Notes: generated from the sequence alone by a model not told the origin. Shown: positions 41,329 to 54,290, counted from the first letter of the stretch. The stretch is DNA of 64,000 nt from Tetraselmis striata (GCA_006384855.1 VCJN01000837.1:1-64000); one strand, 5' to 3'. Numbers and translations are program-made.

Positions 41329-44300
41329 TCAGGTGGAGCCGATGGGCACCTTGTACTGCATCGACTCCTTCTGGATCTGCTGGCAGCTCTTCTCCACAAG
41401 GTCCAGCAGCTTGGCCATGTTGTTGGACCACTTGTTCAGGATCTGCGAGGGCTCGGTGCGCTCGTTGAAGCGCACAAAGCCTGCGGGGCGGTCCACGCGC
41501 GCATACAGCGCCTTGCTGACCACCATCTCCGACAGCCGCTTCTCCGCCTGGAAGAGGCACACGGCAAGGGATCACTCTCAGCGGAGCAGACCTCAAACGT
41601 GGCGCCCAAGGGGGCGTCAAAGAGTTGCGCATGTGTGGACATACTGCACCAGGCAGGGTACATAGGCAGTCACGTGATAAGATCATATTTGAAATCACAC
41701 ATTTACAAAGTCGTAGACCACTCTTATCAAAATTAATTAGGATGGCAGGTTGCACAAATATTGCCCTGTCTTGAACCATGGACTCGCACAGAGTCTGTGC
41801 TCATCACAACCCTCCAATTGGGCCTGCATGCAGCCCATGAGACCATTCGCTGTAGTTTTGACTAGATATAACCTCTGCCAGAGGTTGGGCAAGTTCTCCT
41901 CACCGCGCCTGAGCAATTTGATTGTCGACTTGTTGAGATAACGAGTGTTTCTTTCTACTCCTGCGCGAATAGTTGCCATACTGCGGATCCACGCTGTGCT
42001 TACCCTATACTATACAGATTGCTAGGCAGTACCGCAAATACCTGATACTTGCTTACGGCATGCCGCAGATTGCTGTAACGCTGCACCGCATATGGCTGCC
42101 TTTGGGCATGCCGTGACCACTGCCTAGATGGCTGCAAGTCTATAAGTATGCAGATTGATACATATGGATACACGGGATACATATGGATACACGGGCGATA
42201 CCTCGTCGGCCGACAGGTCCAGCAGCTCGGCCAGGCGCGGCATCTGCACGCGCGAGTAGTACTTGGCGATGACCAGGATGTTGTGCTCCACCACCCGCAG
42301 GCGGAAGTCCTCCGCGCGCTTGCTGCCCACCTCCCCGCCAAAGATCTCCCCAATGGCCTGCATCTCCGCCGCGTACTCCGCGCTCAGCTGGCTCCAGCGC
42401 ACCACCTGGATCGTCAATGACCGCGTCAGCATCCGCCAAACAGCCGATGATTTGTGGCCCAGAGCGGGTGGAGGGTGACTGCACCGGGCCCGAGGACATC
42501 GGTGAGTGGCGGGGGAGGGGCGCGCCTCGTCGGTGATGAAGGTGCTGAGCAGCTTCTTGTACATCGGCATGTCGTCCAGGCGCTTGTCGCCGGCCGTGTT
42601 GTTCAGCAGCGTGACCTGCTCCGTGCCGTTGGGGGCGAGCACCACGTTCCTGCGGAGAGCCGGCCGGGGGCCCGCCAAGTTTCAAACACCGGAGGCCGGG
42701 GCGCGCGAAGGGGGGGGGGGGGGGGGGCATGCGCTTGGGGCGGTGGCAATGTGGTCTTGGGGCGGTGCAGCAAGATAGGCGGTAATGGCCCTCCTAAGAG
42801 ACGAACGCAAGAGGGGCAGCTAGGGGCCAGGCCAGCGCACCACACGATGCACTTGAGCACGGGCATCCACTTGGCGGGCTCCTCCTCGATGGACTTGGTG
42901 TCCAGGATGGCCTTGTAGCTGCGGCAGACCTCGAGGTAGTTGTCGTGGTGCGCGTAGTAGCGGATCATGAGGCCGTAGTACTGCAGCTTGAGCGCCTGCA
43001 TGTCGGGCGTGCCCTCCGCGGGCGCCTCGATCGCGGTGCCCTCAATGCCGATCTCGCCTGCCTCCTCCTTGCGCGCCGCGTCCCGGAACACGCGCGGGCT
43101 GATCTTCTTGGACAAAATGAGCGCGCGCGTGAAGTCCTTGCGGTCCAGGCACAGCCGGACCTGCTCCATGATGTACGCAATCTTCTCCACCTTGGCCATC
43201 GCGCCAAACGTCTCCACCGCCACCTCCTGCAGGATGTCCGCCGCGCCCTCGATGTCACCCTCGTCCTCCTTGATCTTGGCCAGCATCTTGGTCAGCCGGG
43301 CGCGTTCAATCTCCACGTAGATCTGCCGGGGGAAAAAACACAAGACAGCACCCCAGGGAGGAGGGTCAATGCACCCACTCTGCATGTTCCCTCCACCCCA
43401 GCACCATGCTGCAGAATGGCTGTGCGCAGCACGTCACAACCAGGCGGCAAAGCCCAGCCACCGAGACGACAGGGGAAACGCAGCCGCCAGGATGCCAAGA
43501 TGGATGGGTGCGCAGGGGCCCTGGCGGCCGCGCCATGCAGGGGCCAAGAGAGCTGGGCAGTGACGTACCTTCCCCTCTGTCACCGACTGCAGCGTCTTGA
43601 TGAGCTCCACCTTGGTGGGCAGGTCGGGCGTGTCGCTTATGTAGCCCATCGCCTGGCGCACGAACGCCTGCACTGCCTGCACCGCGCCCAGCCAGTCCAG
43701 GTCAGCTGCTGGCCAAGCGGCGGGCGCAGCTCAACGGTGCGCCAGTCCAGTTCTGACAGGTAACACCCGCAGGAGATCGGCAACCCCCCCCCCCCCCCCC
43801 CCCCCCCCGCCCTGGCCCGCTGTCCACCAATCCGCACCTGCTTGAGCTGCGCCCGCCGTTTGGCCAGCAGCATCACGTGCTCGTTCAGCAGCTTCCAGTC
43901 CTTAGCGTCGTAGCAGACCTCCAGCACCGCTGTGCAGCACATCTTGGTGGCGCGCAGATTTTCTGCCAGCCGCTGCGTCTTCTCCAGGCTCAGGAGCCCC
44001 TCCACCGCGTCCGTAACTGAACCCTGGCAAGCACCCAGAGCAGAATCTCAGCTGCGGCATCGTAAAGCTGCCTGCCCTTTACCGGCCGCAGAGTTGCCCC
44101 CCCTCCCTCCCCGCCTTTCTCATTTCCACAGCGTTAACCCCCCCCCCCCCCCCCCCTTCCTTTTTTGTTTAATCCTGAGGTGAATCTCAGCCTCCCTGCT
44201 AAGCTGAACACCGCCGCCCCAGAGTTCGGCCAAGTGATACACGGCCAAACCCCGCGCCCGCAGCAAGCTGAGCTGTCGAAGTTCGAAGCTCGACAGCGAG

Positions 44301-44603
44301 TTGAGCGCGAACGCCGGCGTCTTGCCGGCCGGGCGTGTCAGCACGCCAGATCTGGCCCGCCGAGGAACCCCCAGATCGGCCGAGCCACGCGGACAAAACC
44401 CGCGAACGTCCCCGCCGTCCTGGCCCAACACGCTGAGAGGCCTGGCAACCCGGGCTGACCTGCGCCGCTAGGGTCTTGTTGGCCGCAATGTCCGCCTCCA
44501 GCTTGGCGTAGTCCACGGTGGAGTCCTTCTTCGCCTGCTCCTCCTCCTCCCGCTTGTCCTCCTCCATCGCGATGGCACTCGCTGTGAACTCGCCCACCAC
44601 CAT
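41329..44603 (-). CDS. RPN5: 26S proteasome non-ATPase regulatory subunit RPN5 (PSMD12)
   Basis: Seven exons: 44,603-44,460, 44,023-43,838, 43,676-43,569, 43,322-42,841, 42,649-42,526, 42,405-42,202 and 41,547-41,329; all phases agree, 488 residues, slightly longer than plant RPN5 (~442) mainly through insertions. It starts [20 protein letters not shown]. The central helical repeats are classic: [60 protein letters not shown]. The PCI domain has [20 protein letters not shown] and [20 protein letters not shown]. The C-terminus [15 protein letters not shown] matches the lid helical bundle. RPN5 is a scaffold of the proteasome lid, in nucleus and cytosol. Intron 5 appears to have a GC donor (GAG/GCGCGC); exon joining there matches the family length exactly. 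Introns 2, 1 and 4 carry homopolymer runs. Confidence 0.96.
42157..42197. repeat. Short tandem repeat in RPN5 intron 6
   Basis: GATACATATGGATACACGG is repeated twice in tandem within the intron just behind its 5' splice site. Confidence 0.8.
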
Positions 44604-45363
44604 GGCGGGACTCTGAAGCTAACGTGTCGGAGACTGTGCTGGCAGTGGGGAGTGGGCCCGCTTTGCACTGAGTCCGGGTAGCTTGAACGAAATTACTACC
44701 AGGATGGCAGTGGGCGCTGGAGCCCCGAAGCTGATCTGGCTCCCTTCAACTAGCGCTGGCCGCCTGGATGGAAAAAATGCTGCTGCTGCCGCTCGGCTGG
44801 CTGGATCGGGCCGGCTCTTGCCGCGCGCGGCTGATCGATGTCGAATGCGCGCGTCGCGCGCGTGCAGAAAACAGTGGATACATATTTCCATAAACAAATA
44901 TGTCGCTGGTGGTCGTGTGACGACCTGTCGCCGATGGGATTATCACGCCAAAGGAGGATAGCTACTGCCCATGCACGTCGTCAGTAGCAACCCATGCAAC
45001 CATGCTGTGCTTTTATAGTAATGGGTGGCCAATGCTGTAATGCGTAAGGGTGGTGGGCATCCCTATAGTATGAATGTCTATGCATCTGGACATCATCCCA
45101 GAATTCGTGGCCCCACCCTCCAATAGCTAGCAGTGGGCATGGACACTATTAAACGCATGATGTTGCTGGTTGTCCGCGCGCATGACTGGTCAGATCGAAT
45201 CACAGGGAGCACTCGGAGCGTGATATGTGGGTCAATCATCAAACAGAAAACTGCGAATACACAGGGTGCCCAACCATGTTGCTCGAAATGTGGTTACACG
45301 CATCAAACTTTATGGCCATGCCAGAGCAAAATCATGCATTGTTTGGTGATTGCCCAGCACAAG
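44604..45363. other. Region between RPN5 and the esterase gene
   Basis: About 760 bp upstream of the RPN5 start codon and downstream of the esterase. It should hold the RPN5 promoter; AT content rises near 44,870-44,900. Short frames on both strands have no recognisable domains. Confidence 0.4.
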
Positions 45364-48030
45364 TTACAAATACACGGCAGCATCAGTGCACTGAGAGTGT
45401 ACAACGAATGTCCCCACATGCCATATGTCATCAGGAATGAAACTGCTGACATTATCCATTAGCTGCTTGGCATTTGGGGCGCCTGTCGAAGGAAGGACGC
45501 AATATGTGTCGCAATGTGCTTTACACTTGGGTCCCCAGTGGCGACAAACTTTGCGTTGCGAACTGGCAATCCCTGGCATGCAAAAACGTGGGAGGCCTCT
45601 CACAACTGAAAACAAACAACAACAACTGAAAACAAAGGAGCGCATCTAGCAGCAGGATCAGCATAAGTATAGAAACGATACATGAAAGCAGCCAGCGGTA
45701 CATCACATGTCCATGCAGCACACACGAGTGCCACACTTAAGGATTACGACATGATAGAATAACAGGCGCAAACCTGTATTATAAGATCGTGTGACGCCCT
45801 TGCCGCTTCTCCGGGCGCATTGTAGAACGATACGTCAACACGCGTCCATTCCAATGCCTGGCAGAAAGGCCGGCGCTGCCACTTAAATTCAAAGGTCCTT
45901 ATTTAGCCGAGACATGGGGGTCTTTGCAAGAAACATTCACAACACGCCAGAGTGCTGGCGCACCTGGAGTCTGTGTAGCATCCGATTTACGTCCCATGCA
46001 ATCTCTTCACATTCCCCACACATGCTCTGCTCCTGCTCGTTCAGGCTGGTCAGACTGATGCTGCTGGTTGCCACTGGAGGATCATCGGTCGCTGCTGCGG
46101 ACTCTGCCTTTGGCGTGTCTGTCACCGCTCTCGGTGGGTGTGAGCTGTCCACTTGGATGACGCAGGGCTGGTCAGAACTGGTGTCGATGGTGGGAAGTTC
46201 GGCTGTAGCTCGGATTGAGCCGCTGGGCCAGCTTATCCATTGATCACCAACATGATTTGCGTATGCTGTGCGCGCTTGAAAGGCAGCTAGGGCAGATATG
46301 AAGGGTAGCCTGCGAGTTAACAACATCCAACCACATTAGGTGCAGCTCCCTCAGGAACACATCCAGCATTCGTGAGGTGGTGGCCATAGCACGCCTCACC
46401 CTGTGACTGCGCCATCACGTGTCATCTGCTCAATCAGGGGATATCCACCCCTGTCTGCATCCTGTGCAGGCCCGGGTTGCAGCAGACAGGAGGCGCGTGA
46501 GACGACATGAAATTGCGCAGGTGGCCAAAGCAGTCGCAAATCATAATGCACAGAAATAAACAGCTTTTCCTACCAGGTGGAAAAGTTGGACGGTGCTTCG
46601 TCCAGCTGTCCTATTCAGCACTGGCCTTGGGAGCGGCTTTGTGACCTACATATGCATGCACCCATGGGCACACAAATAGGATTTATGATACTGCCGAGAG
46701 CAATAACAGCATCCACACATGCCCCCGAGCATCACACATGCCCTCCTGAAAATGAGCAAATGCTGCAGTGGTATACAGTGGACCGACCCAAATAAGCAGT
46801 CGGTGGGCAAAATGGAACATCCTTGCACCAACATGCATGTTGTGATGCATTTCGGTCCATTCGTAAAAGCCCGCAGCATGTAAATCGCCCTTCTCACTTG
46901 ACATACCCTGCGCAGGGTTTATCCATAGCGGTCAACAAAATTAATACGCCCCGCGCAGATGTCCATCGTGAGCAGCGTTCATGGAGGGCATCCGTACATA
47001 CCAGATGGGGGCTTGCGATTGATACATACAGTCCAGGCTTCAAGCCTGCCATCAGGCCAGTCTGCTGATCCAGAAGCACAGCTGCTACATACCTGACGGC
47101 AATCGTTCATTGGATTGTTAGCAGGGTCGGGATCAACGCAACGCCATAGCAAGTCCATCATGCGCTCCACTATGCTATGTGGGTATGGCGCCATTGGAGC
47201 CATGTGTGTGTCTGCACACAGTAATCGAAGCACTCGTTGGCGGAGCTCCGGTGCAACTTATACCTGCAGATGATCCCACCAAGCGATAGTCCGACGAGGG
47301 AGAGGTGCTCCAGAGAGGGATGCTCACTAGCGATCTGCAGAATCTCATCCGCCACTCTCTGACCGCATACATCGATGCCCGCCATTGACCTGTGCGCGCA
47401 TGACAGCAGCCCGGTATACATTAAATAGCCGCATTTCCAGAAGTCTCTACAGCAGGTGTCATTGGATCATGCAGTGCTGGATGCAAGGGAGACGCAAGGA
47501 GTGGTATGGCAATGTTCTCGCAACCACACCCGCCGCTCCAGTCCCATTGTTGGCCTGGAAAAACAGCATCTCTTCCCACTCCACCTCGGCGGCTCGCACC
47601 TCTGCCTGGTATTAGCTTCTGTAGTATGGACCAGCACCGCCTCGGCCTCACACCCAAGCTCGCTATGCAGCGCATCCACAACTGATTTCCAATCAAGTGG
47701 GTGGCCAAACAGTCCGTGCTGGAGGACAACCAAATGCTTCTTGCACGTAGTCTCGTCCTTATGGCCGCTGTCTGTCGCCATGCTCGCGCTAACAGGGTGG
47801 CCAGGAGGGCGCCTCGCGCGCAGTAGGGGTCCAGTCGCAACAGGCCACCGCCGCGCAGATTTCCTTGTCAAGGTCGCACCGGCAGGCCCGGTTGTTTCGG
47901 TGCGGCGCACTCTTAGCACCGAGTAAAGGCGCAGAAATATCGAAGAGGGGTAATTGATGCTATCAACAGAGGTCCTTGTGCTCGTTTTGGACTGGGCAGA
48001 AAGTAGAGACGGGAGCAGGCCCGGAGACAT
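45364..48030 (-). CDS. Putative serine esterase/lipase, DUF676 family (alpha/beta hydrolase)
   Basis: Many small exons; not all boundaries are certain. Exon 1 (48,030 to ~47,600) ends with HLVVLQHGLFGHPLDW, the first strand and oxyanion loop. Exon 2 (47,399-47,274) has GIDVCGQRVADEIL and the nucleophile elbow LSLVGLSLGGIICR (G-x-S-x-G). A later exon gives GLKPGLYVSIASPHL, matching the family's ATPHLG segment. Others give NRTAGRSTVQLFHL and GGYPLIEQMTRDGA. Near 46,315 lies FISALAAFQARTAYANHVGD with the conserved YAN, followed by an inserted linker rich in Thr/Asp. The exon ALEWTRVDVSFYNAPGEAARASHDLIIQ (~45,862-45,776) is the conserved C-terminal strand and carries the likely catalytic His. The last exon is the least sure. 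The long N-terminus before HLVVL may be an organelle signal. The substrate is unknown; lipid or sterol esters are likely from the family. Confidence 0.78.
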
Positions 48031-49090
48031 TACCCCGACACGGCCGATTTGGAGACTGCCTGTAGCCTCTAGTCGCTACTGCTGTAGTGCTGTACTTCAC
48101 ACTTGACATTTTGTGGGCTTGATGTACAGGTGCTGGAAATATAGCGAAGGATTATATATCGCTAAGGATTAACACCTGCAACCGCTGCGGCAGAAAACAC
48201 CTGGCTGCGGCGGTACCTCCTGGCCTACTGACGGCCTACTGACCAAAACAAGGTGTGGATTAAAACCTGGCGCGGCGGACGCCGCGCCACCTCGCATCAC
48301 CTGGCCCCCGCCGGTGCTTTTCTCGCAGCACGCGTATTTTACATAGTCGCTATGTGTGCTACGTGCTTTACACACACAAGTTTGAGGCAGGTAGTACTAC
48401 CAGGGGTACGACTATATACCGAAGCGTGTCCCAGAGGTTTTCCCCGCCCCGGCCGGGGTTCCGAACCTCTACAAAAATCTTAGAACCTCGAAATAAATAT
48501 AAAACTAGACTAAAATTTTCTCGAGATTTGAAGGGCATTTCAGACTAGAAACTCGGCCATAGATAGCGCATCGAATAATGATCGGTGGCGACGTCGACCT
48601 TCATTTGGACACGTATATATTGAGCAAGGTCAAAATGTCCATAAATTGTCCAAATTGACCAAGGTCGACGTCGCCACCGGGATTGCGCTGCTGAAGGCCC
48701 AGCAGTTCATGTAGTACTTCAATCCTGAAATCGCAACTTCAGGTGGATTAAGCTCAGCCTAAATACCTCCCGGAAAAGGCCTGAAAAATACCCCCAACAT
48801 GAAGTCCATCTAGAAATACTAGGGGTTTCAATATTATAGCGTGGGGACTTGCCATATAGGATCGATTGCATCAGAATACTGTACCAGATAGCGACTAGTC
48901 ATATAAATCCGAAGATATTGAACCGTACCGGCCACGTAGGTGTCTTACGTGGCGAATTCGAACAACCTCTACTGGTGTGGCGAATACGGTGTATATAAAG
49001 ACAAGATATATGTATATACGAAACAATATAACAAGATCTATAAATATACATATATATGTGTATATATAGATAATATATATATGTATGGAA
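48031..49090. other. Intergenic region upstream of the esterase
   Basis: The promoter side of the minus-strand esterase. Local inverted similarity GGTCGACGTCGCCACCGG (48,662) and GGTGGCGACGTCGACCTTC (48,583) makes a ~100-bp hairpin-like unit, possibly a small repeat. AT-rich TATATA tracts begin at ~48,990. No gene. Confidence 0.35.
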
Positions 49091-49092
49091 TG

Positions 49093-49159
<67 letters not shown>

Positions 49160-49356
49160 ATCTATATTCACATTTATTTATCATACACGTATCTATACAT
49201 ATCTATGTACCATGTATCATATATATGTACGTACATATTATTTACATATGTATATACCATCTATATATACATAAAATGAATATATATCATGTAAATTCAT
49301 TTATAGATCTATGCACACACACACACACAGTCACACACACACACACACACACACAA
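49093..49356. repeat. (CA)n microsatellites in an AT-rich tract
   Basis: About 30 CA units at 49,093-49,153, then TATACATA-rich DNA, then shorter CA runs at 49,312-49,356. Frames over it are artefacts. Confidence 0.95.
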
Positions 49357-49439
49357 CTACAAGTGGCCCGTTGCATGGTTGTGGAATCCAGAGAGCCGCA
49401 AGGATCAATCGTCGGTAGCAGTCGCTACATTATTGTACA

Positions 49440-49740
49440 TCCCTGTGTCCGCCGACCCGCCGACCCGGGGCCCGGCGTCTGTCGATGGACGGGCGGCAAG
49501 GTGGACATGCGGCGGTTGTCCGGCGTCGGGCGGCCGCGGATGCTCGACACACGGTCGTCGTCCGGCGTCCGGCGACGGATGAACGACGGCATCCGGTATC
49601 CGGCATCCGGGTCCGGTACACGCGGCGGGCTCGGCGGGCATCCGGTATCGGCGCTTCGAGCCATGCCCGCCCCGTAGACCTGGCGAACGGGCGGCGACGA
49701 CTGGCCCGACCGACGCCGGCAAGGCGGCCGGCGGCCGGCC
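49440..49740. repeat. GC-rich simple-repeat-like tract with CCGGCGTCCGGCGACGG units
   Basis: Degenerate CGGCATCCGG, GGCGTCCGGCG and GCGGGC units repeat irregularly, giving long open frames on both strands with low-complexity products. Not treated as coding. Confidence 0.5.
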
Positions 49741-51427
49741 GACTAGTACCCGTACCACGGTGGTGGGGCTACAAGTACAACTCCGGGTGGGGCTATGGGT
49801 GAGCCAGAGGCGTTGGAGGGCGCATCATGCTGTGGCCCGCTGCAGTCCGCGCCATTTCAAACAGCCCGCCCGCAGCCGCACTATTGACCAGCTAGCCCAT
49901 ATTACCCCTACATATGCCGCATGGTATCGCTCCCGCTACGTCGGACACGAGCTCCGAGTCTTTGGTTGAGGAGGATGTGCAGCTAAAGAAGGTGTCGCCC
50001 ATGGAGTTGAAGCGACTGTGGGATTCGAACCCGCATTAGATCTCAGCGATGTTTCACGCCGCAAACGCTGCCCGTATCTGCTTGTTCTGGAAGCATGCGA
50101 ACCAACTCGGAGCCAAGGGACCCCTTAGCTGATGAGAGGAAAGGCTTTCGGAAGCGGCCCTGCTTCGGAAAGTCGCCCCGGTCAAGGACGAGAAGCTTCC
50201 TGAGGGCCGGGTGCCGCAATCACGGACGGGCGCGATCGTGACGGCATGGGCGGCATGCGACGCACGTAATAACCGCGACAGCGTTAACGACTCCTGTGAC
50301 TGGCCGGCAATGATGTTGTATTGGCTACATGCTGACTAGGCCAGCGCGCGACGTGGCACGCTAATATGTTGAACCCAAGTTTGGTCCAATCCTTCATCCA
50401 AAGTTGCGAAGGCCCCCTAGTTGCTGGTAAGATACTCCTCCGAGCGGCGGGATCGACCCGAACCGGCGTATAATTCCATATAACTCCATTATATGCGCAC
50501 TGCGCTCCCAGCAAGAATGGCGCGCTCGGCACACCATATAATATACTGGTACCTCCACTGCTAATTTAGCATTTCGTTGAGACAATTGTTGAGACAATCG
50601 TTGAGATGTTGTTAATGTTGACCTCGCCGACGTTAAAAGTAGCGACTAGATAAGTTCGCCCCCGGGGCGGGACATCGGCCGAAGCGGCCCCGGCACTTGA
50701 CCTCATGCGCCACTGGGTCTGGCATAGCCCTTAGACCATTGCCTCATTCGAACATTCGAACCCCGAAGGGCTAATGCACTAACCGGGTGAACCCAGGACA
50801 CGCCGGGCCGATATTATTGCCGATTGAAATACATCGACCCGAACTTCTCGCATACGAGACGACCGCTCAACCCGCGGACAAGAAATGTCCTCGTCATTAT
50901 ATGTTAAAAACCCCGTTCACTACTTTTGACGCCTGTAGTATTGATACTCGGAGCTCTCCGCCGGGACGCCGCCCTCCCCTGCACACTAAACAATTGTCCT
51001 CGAGCACGTACAGAAAGCTACAAACCCGCCGGCGACTAAGGACACCCCCTGAAATGCTCGAAACCAATAAGCAACACATCCGTTGCCGTCAGTATCACAG
51101 GTTGGACCTAGTTAGTTCACTGCTACCTGGCACGTCTCGGCCGAGGTTTGGGTTTGTACGCAGGTCATAGGTGTGGCGTGTACCGGTACGTACTGCGGCG
51201 GGATTGTCCGATCAGTCGGAGCAAGCCACTAGCGAAAGTGCCGACCGACGGCCCCAACCGGCGACCGGTCGGCTGTTGGGAGGGGGTCGCCGAGCAGCCC
51301 CTGCGTGCAATGGAGACGACCGGCAGAAAAGTCAGAGCTGCCGGACCAGGCTCCGGAGGCGCCCGACGCTCGTCGAGAGCAACATGGCTCCGACTGCACC
51401 ACGTGCAGCAGCGGCGTCGCCTCAGCG
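49741..51427. other. Intergenic region upstream of the anion channel gene
   Basis: No supported gene. A minus-strand GGTTCGAATCC at ~50,015-50,025 is a tRNA B-box sequence, with an A-box-like TGGCTCCGAGTTGG about 75 bases upstream, but no acceptor stem pairs. The 300-bp segment before 51,428 is probably 5'UTR/promoter; the reading frame of exon 1 is open upstream of the ATG, so an earlier start exon is possible. Confidence 0.35.
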
Positions 51428-54290
51428 ATGGCAGCGGTGGGGAAGGGAACCAATTCTTCGTCAGGTGTCGTCATCAACGGCGGGCGAAAGTCGTCCAGCG
51501 GCCCGATCGCCCCCTCAGAGCCGGGCGGCCGGCTCAGCCACGCCCAGTCAGACGCCGCCTCGGCGAGCCTCAAGTCTCGCGCCAGCGCGGGCTCCCAGCA
51601 GAGTGCGGGGCCCCGGTTGTTCACACACCCCGACAGCAGCGCCGCGGGATACAAGCCCGGGTCTCTGGGCGAGTGGGCGATGCTCAACGAGCTGCACTAC
51701 GATGAGGAGCGCCCCGACGCATGCACCTGCTGGCTGCGTGTGCAGGCGGCGGCTACGGTGCAGAGCGTGCGCACGGCGCAGAATAACAAGCTGCTGCGGG
51801 TATGCAAATCCCCTGTCTCGCTGCGTTACGACGCATAACCTGATATGCATGGCTGTCTGTCTGTCTCTACTCTCCGAAGTGCTGGTTGCTCAAGTACTGC
51901 CCCTCGGAGGAGCATGGCGCAAAACATACACATGCTGGAATACTGGAGCATACTGGAATAATTCCATGTCGGCGCTGGCCCAACTCGATACGCTGACACT
52001 ATCCTGTCCGTAGGGTGTTCTTGGTGTCAAGGTCACTGAATTTGGCATCCCGTTGACATTTGGCGGCAACGCGCTGCTCTGGAATCAGCTGAAAAGGTGC
52101 GGCCCTCAGCGCGCATATTGGCAATGTCAACAACTAAGCCGCATCAGTATAGCTCAACCAGCGAAGCTGCCCCTCTGAGCCCCTCCGACGCCCGGTCTGC
52201 CATACGCAGCATGGCCGGCATGCTATCCAGCTTCCCGGCGAGCTTTGGCGCCTACATGCATCAGATCTCCTGGTGGATCGGCACCCTTGTGATGGTATTC
52301 CTGCTTGTGGCCACCCTGGTGCGTGCCCGCCGCTCAGCTTCCTGAATTCTCGCTGTGGCAGCCGCTCACCGGCCTCAGCCTGATGCCACTGACTACCTCC
52401 CCCCTCCCCCCCTCCCCCTTGCCGCAGGTTAAGCTGGTGGTATGCCGCGCCACAGTGTTCATTGAGGTGAGGGTTTAGTTCTGGTGCGGCTACTATCCAA
52501 GGCGCCTTTGCCTCTCAGAGCAGGCATGCCCACGCTGTGCCGCAGCAGGTCAGCTCAGCTCCCAAATCTCCCTCACCCCCGCCCCTGCCGGGTGCATGAT
52601 CGAACAGGCCGTGGACCACAAGCGCAACAGCTTCCTCTTCACGCCGCTCCTAGCCTTCATCGTGCTGGACCTCTCTTATCCGTACACGCAGATGCACAGC
52701 GAGTCGGCGCTCCAGGCCGCCTTCTACATCGCGTTCGTCTTCAGGTGGGGCACGCCACAACGAACCCCCCCCCCCCCCCCTCCCCGCCGCCGTGCGCGGC
52801 ATGGTTCAATTTGGGCCATGGATGTTAAAACACAATGCAAAGCGGGCTGGCAAGTCTGACATCGTAATTTATGGATCTGCGCAGGTTACTGGCTCCATCG
52901 CGGTGAGTGTCTCCAGCACACAGAGACCAAGTACACGCTGAGGCGCGGCAGCGCCCTCCGCCAATGAGGTCCACCCACTGGGGCACTGATCCTCGTGTTG
53001 GGCTGCGTGTGCTTTCCTGCAGATGTACCGGCCCTGGATGTTTGACCAGTACCGCGGTCTAGGCGGCCTGGGGGTGAGTGCCGAACAGCTGCGCACACAC
53101 CGCCTTGATGCTGGCATGCCCTTGCAACGGCACCCGGCGCCCCCCTCAAGCTATCATATGGTGTGCTCGTGACTTGATCCTCATATAAACTGTCAGTGTT
53201 CCTGCGTTTCCCAGGGCACGCAGCCATCGTTCCTGATGGCCACGGTCGGCTGGTTCTTCTGCGCCATTCTCGCATTCAGGGCCGGGTGAGCCGCTCGTCC
53301 TGCTCTCCCATCCACCTATCGCCATCACTGGAACGCAGTGAAATGCTCCCTGCTGCTGAAGTGCCTGTTGTGCTGTGCGCCGGCAGGAAGCTGGGCTTTG
53401 CATGGTTCAGCTTCAGCACCGGTATGCTCATGTACACCATGGTGGTCATCCTGATGATGCAGAGCCTGCCAGCCATCATCAAAACCGAGGCACGGCGACC
53501 TGGCAATGCCCATGGCCTCCCATGCGCCCCCCTCTCTCACGTTTAAGACTGAGCCTTCACTGCTTACATTGCGCACAGGGTGTCCGTTGGACCATCTTCC
53601 TCAACATCGCGCCGCCCAGTGTTTGCAGCTCCGCTATCGCCATCGCCTTTGGCCCCAGCCTGGGCACGGAGAGCTCTCCAGAGTTTCTGCTGTCCTGTGT
53701 GCTGGTGCAGCTGTTCTTTGTCTACATCGCGATCTTTCTTGCCGTGCTCTTCTACCTGGAGTTTACTCTCAGATTCTTCCCCAGGCGGTGAGGCCACCAG
53801 CTGCCACCCAAAGGGCACGGTAGCATGCTTTCATGAGCCCAAATACTCACCTCGCTCTACGGGGCCGATTCTCCAGGTACATCATGGAGCTGTGGGCGAT
53901 CGCCTTCCCAACGGCGGCGCTCGCCAGCGCGCTGCTACAGGGTACCATGCTGCCGGTGGAGGACGAGCTGTTGAGCACGCTGCTCATCTCGACCTGGCTT
54001 GCCATTGCCGTGGTTTGCTTGTCGCTAGTCATCACAGTGGTGCTGTCCATCTGGCTGCTCATTGCATTCTGGCGCAGACAACCCAAGGGTATATTCCAGG
54101 TTCGGGCCCAGCTCCTCCGACTGTCTGTAGCCTCCATCGCAGCTGGGTGCCATACGTTGGCCCTGAATCCCCCTTTGTCTGGCAGGATCCGCTGGTGTTT
54201 GAGATGCAGCAGAACCTGCAGAAGCGCCTACGCAAGCAGTGCGAGTACTGTGCCATTCGTGTGGAGCTCGGGCTTATCCAGGATGCGTGA
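51428..54290 (+). CDS. SLAC1/TDT-family anion channel or C4-dicarboxylate transporter
   Basis: The twelve-exon model is 51,428-51,799, 52,014-52,096, 52,231-52,318, 52,428-52,466, 52,608-52,744, 52,885-52,902, 53,023-53,073, 53,215-53,285, 53,387-53,489, 53,579-53,787, 53,877-54,099 and 54,186-54,290, about 500 residues. The N-terminus is Ser/Ala-rich and cytosolic. Aligned by eye to plant SLAC1: FGIPLTFGGNALLWNQLK (TM1), WWIGTLVMVFLLVATLVK (TM2), AVDHKRNSFLFTPLLAF matching the EAVKREYFHPVRVNFFFAP motif, QPSFLMATVGWFFCAILA, FLNIAPPSVCSSAIAIAFG for the IAAPS segment with its pore region, and IMELWAIAFPTAALASAL for WWSYTFPMTT. The C-terminus is long and charged. Expected role: anion efflux or malate/tellurite-type transport at a membrane. 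Intron 9 has a GC donor (GAG/GCACGG). The exon 5 to 6 junction is one base out of phase with this model. The start is the first in-frame ATG. Confidence 0.8.

Noticed and set aside
42945-43763. 272-residue plus-strand ORF
   Set aside because: Antisense shadow of RPN5 exons 3 and 4, whose minus-strand frame has clear family motifs.
45937-46243. Plus-strand ORF
   Set aside because: Antisense to the conserved YAN exon of the DUF676 esterase.
49405-49758. Arg/Pro-rich ORFs in the GC-rich tract
   Set aside because: Low-complexity repeats give open frames on both strands with no domain.
50000-50110. tRNA gene on the minus strand (GGTTCGAATCC, A-box-like TGGCTCCGAGTTGG)
   Set aside because: No acceptor stem pairing and the A-to-B distance is too long for a standard tRNA; at most a tRNA-derived remnant.
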